Assembly: GCA_016869895.1 (NCBI GenBank)
Contig: VGDC01000108.1
Location: 1 to 6,733, forward strand
Source of the DNA: Alphaproteobacteria bacterium
Lineage (GTDB): Bacteria; Pseudomonadota; Alphaproteobacteria; Rickettsiales; VGDC01
Reading direction: 5' to 3'
DNA length: 6,733 bases
The stretch's first letter is position 1. Each line of letters opens with the position of its first letter. This document shows, one piece after another, positions 6,629-6,733 of this stretch. The position numbers and the translations under genes are program-made. The notes under the pieces are model-generated. The model was not told where the DNA came from. It did no database searches and was given only the letters and a program-made list of their open reading frames with translations.

Positions 6629-6732
6629 TCAGGCCATACGAAGCGCCTGCTTCCCGTTGAAACGGACGGCTTTCTTCACATAGACGGATTTTTTGGATGA
6701 GACGCTCTCTGCGCCCTCACCCCTGTCCGTCT
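6522..6732 (+). ncRNA. Candidate structured RNA or leader, unidentified family
   Basis: Stems found by eye downstream of the promoter: CACCTT 6522-6527 with AAGGTG 6536-6541; AGGCAG 6555-6560 with CTGCCT 6577-6582, enclosing GGG/CCC; GCTT 6584-6587 with AAGC 6605-6608, enclosing GCTCC/GGAGC with an AAAG loop; CAGGC 6630-6634 with GCCTG 6645-6649; CCGT 6654-6657 with ACGG 6662-6665; AGACGGA 6682-6688 with TCCGTCT 6726-6732, enclosing two inner stems. TGTGAG 6543-6548 could close a multibranch with TTCACA 6675-6680. I looked for, and did not find, the conserved motifs I know of RNase P RNA, SRP RNA, tmRNA, or cobalamin, TPP, FMN and glycine riboswitches. 6S RNA cannot be excluded, though this fold is branched rather than rod-like. 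The 3' end may lie outside the window. It competes with the coding reading of 6629-6733. Confidence 0.25.
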
Positions 6733-6733
6733 T
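6629..6733 (-). CDS. Possible C-terminal end of an upstream minus-strand gene
   Basis: One minus-strand frame is open from the right edge for 34 codons and ends at TGA (6629-6631). The peptide is basic, with KKSVYVKKAVRFNGKQALR near its end. About two thirds of its codons end in G or C, similar to the genes in this window, and the other two minus-strand frames close within 5 and 19 codons. No family is recognised. An open run this short can occur by chance, and the segment also contains a strong inverted repeat, so the call is tentative. Confidence 0.28.
   Translation of the reverse strand, partial: KTDRGEGAESVSSKKSVYVKKAVRFNGKQALRMA

Noticed and set aside
6522..6733. Known riboswitch or housekeeping RNA (RNase P, SRP, tmRNA, cobalamin, TPP, FMN)
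   Set aside because: Their conserved core sequences that I can recall were looked for on both strands and not found. The element is left as unidentified.

Overview
The window looks like a piece of an alphaproteobacterial chromosome. The coding sequence is moderately GC-rich, the TypA and beta-carbonic anhydrase sequences have an alphaproteobacterial flavour, and GANTC sites lie upstream of the kinase gene. This placement is by eye; the genus cannot be named. Every well-supported gene lies on the minus strand, so transcription runs from right to left. No rRNA, tRNA, CRISPR array, insertion sequence or phage gene was seen.

In transcription order: (1) 6336-6733 has no well-supported gene. It holds several hairpins, a near-consensus sigma70-type promoter that points rightward, out of the window, and possibly the last 34 codons of an upstream minus-strand gene. 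(2) 3918-6335 is a membrane-anchored histidine kinase with four PAS domains, three of them tandem copies with an exact 125-residue period. (3) 3001-3912 begins 5 bases after the kinase stop. It encodes a receiver domain fused to an RsbW/SpoIIAB-type ATPase (anti-sigma-like) output. (4) 1686-2960 is a TRAM-domain, iron-sulfur, m5U-type RNA methyltransferase of the TrmA/RlmD family. (5) 962-1606 is a beta-class carbonic anhydrase. (6) 1-797 is the N-terminal part of the translational GTPase TypA/BipA, which runs off the left edge.

The kinase and receiver-ATPase genes are almost certainly one two-component unit. The kinase has no receiver of its own, and the partner has a receiver but no DNA-binding domain. 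The proposed pathway is: PAS input, then His-Asp phosphotransfer, then control of a GHKL ATPase that may bind or phosphorylate a protein partner, as in sigma-factor partner switching. No STAS protein, PP2C phosphatase or sigma factor is visible here, so the output target is unknown. The methyltransferase, carbonic anhydrase and typA look like housekeeping neighbours. A GC-rich hairpin separates the carbonic anhydrase from typA.

The parts most worth a second look are the kinase/receiver-ATPase pair and the structured right edge.
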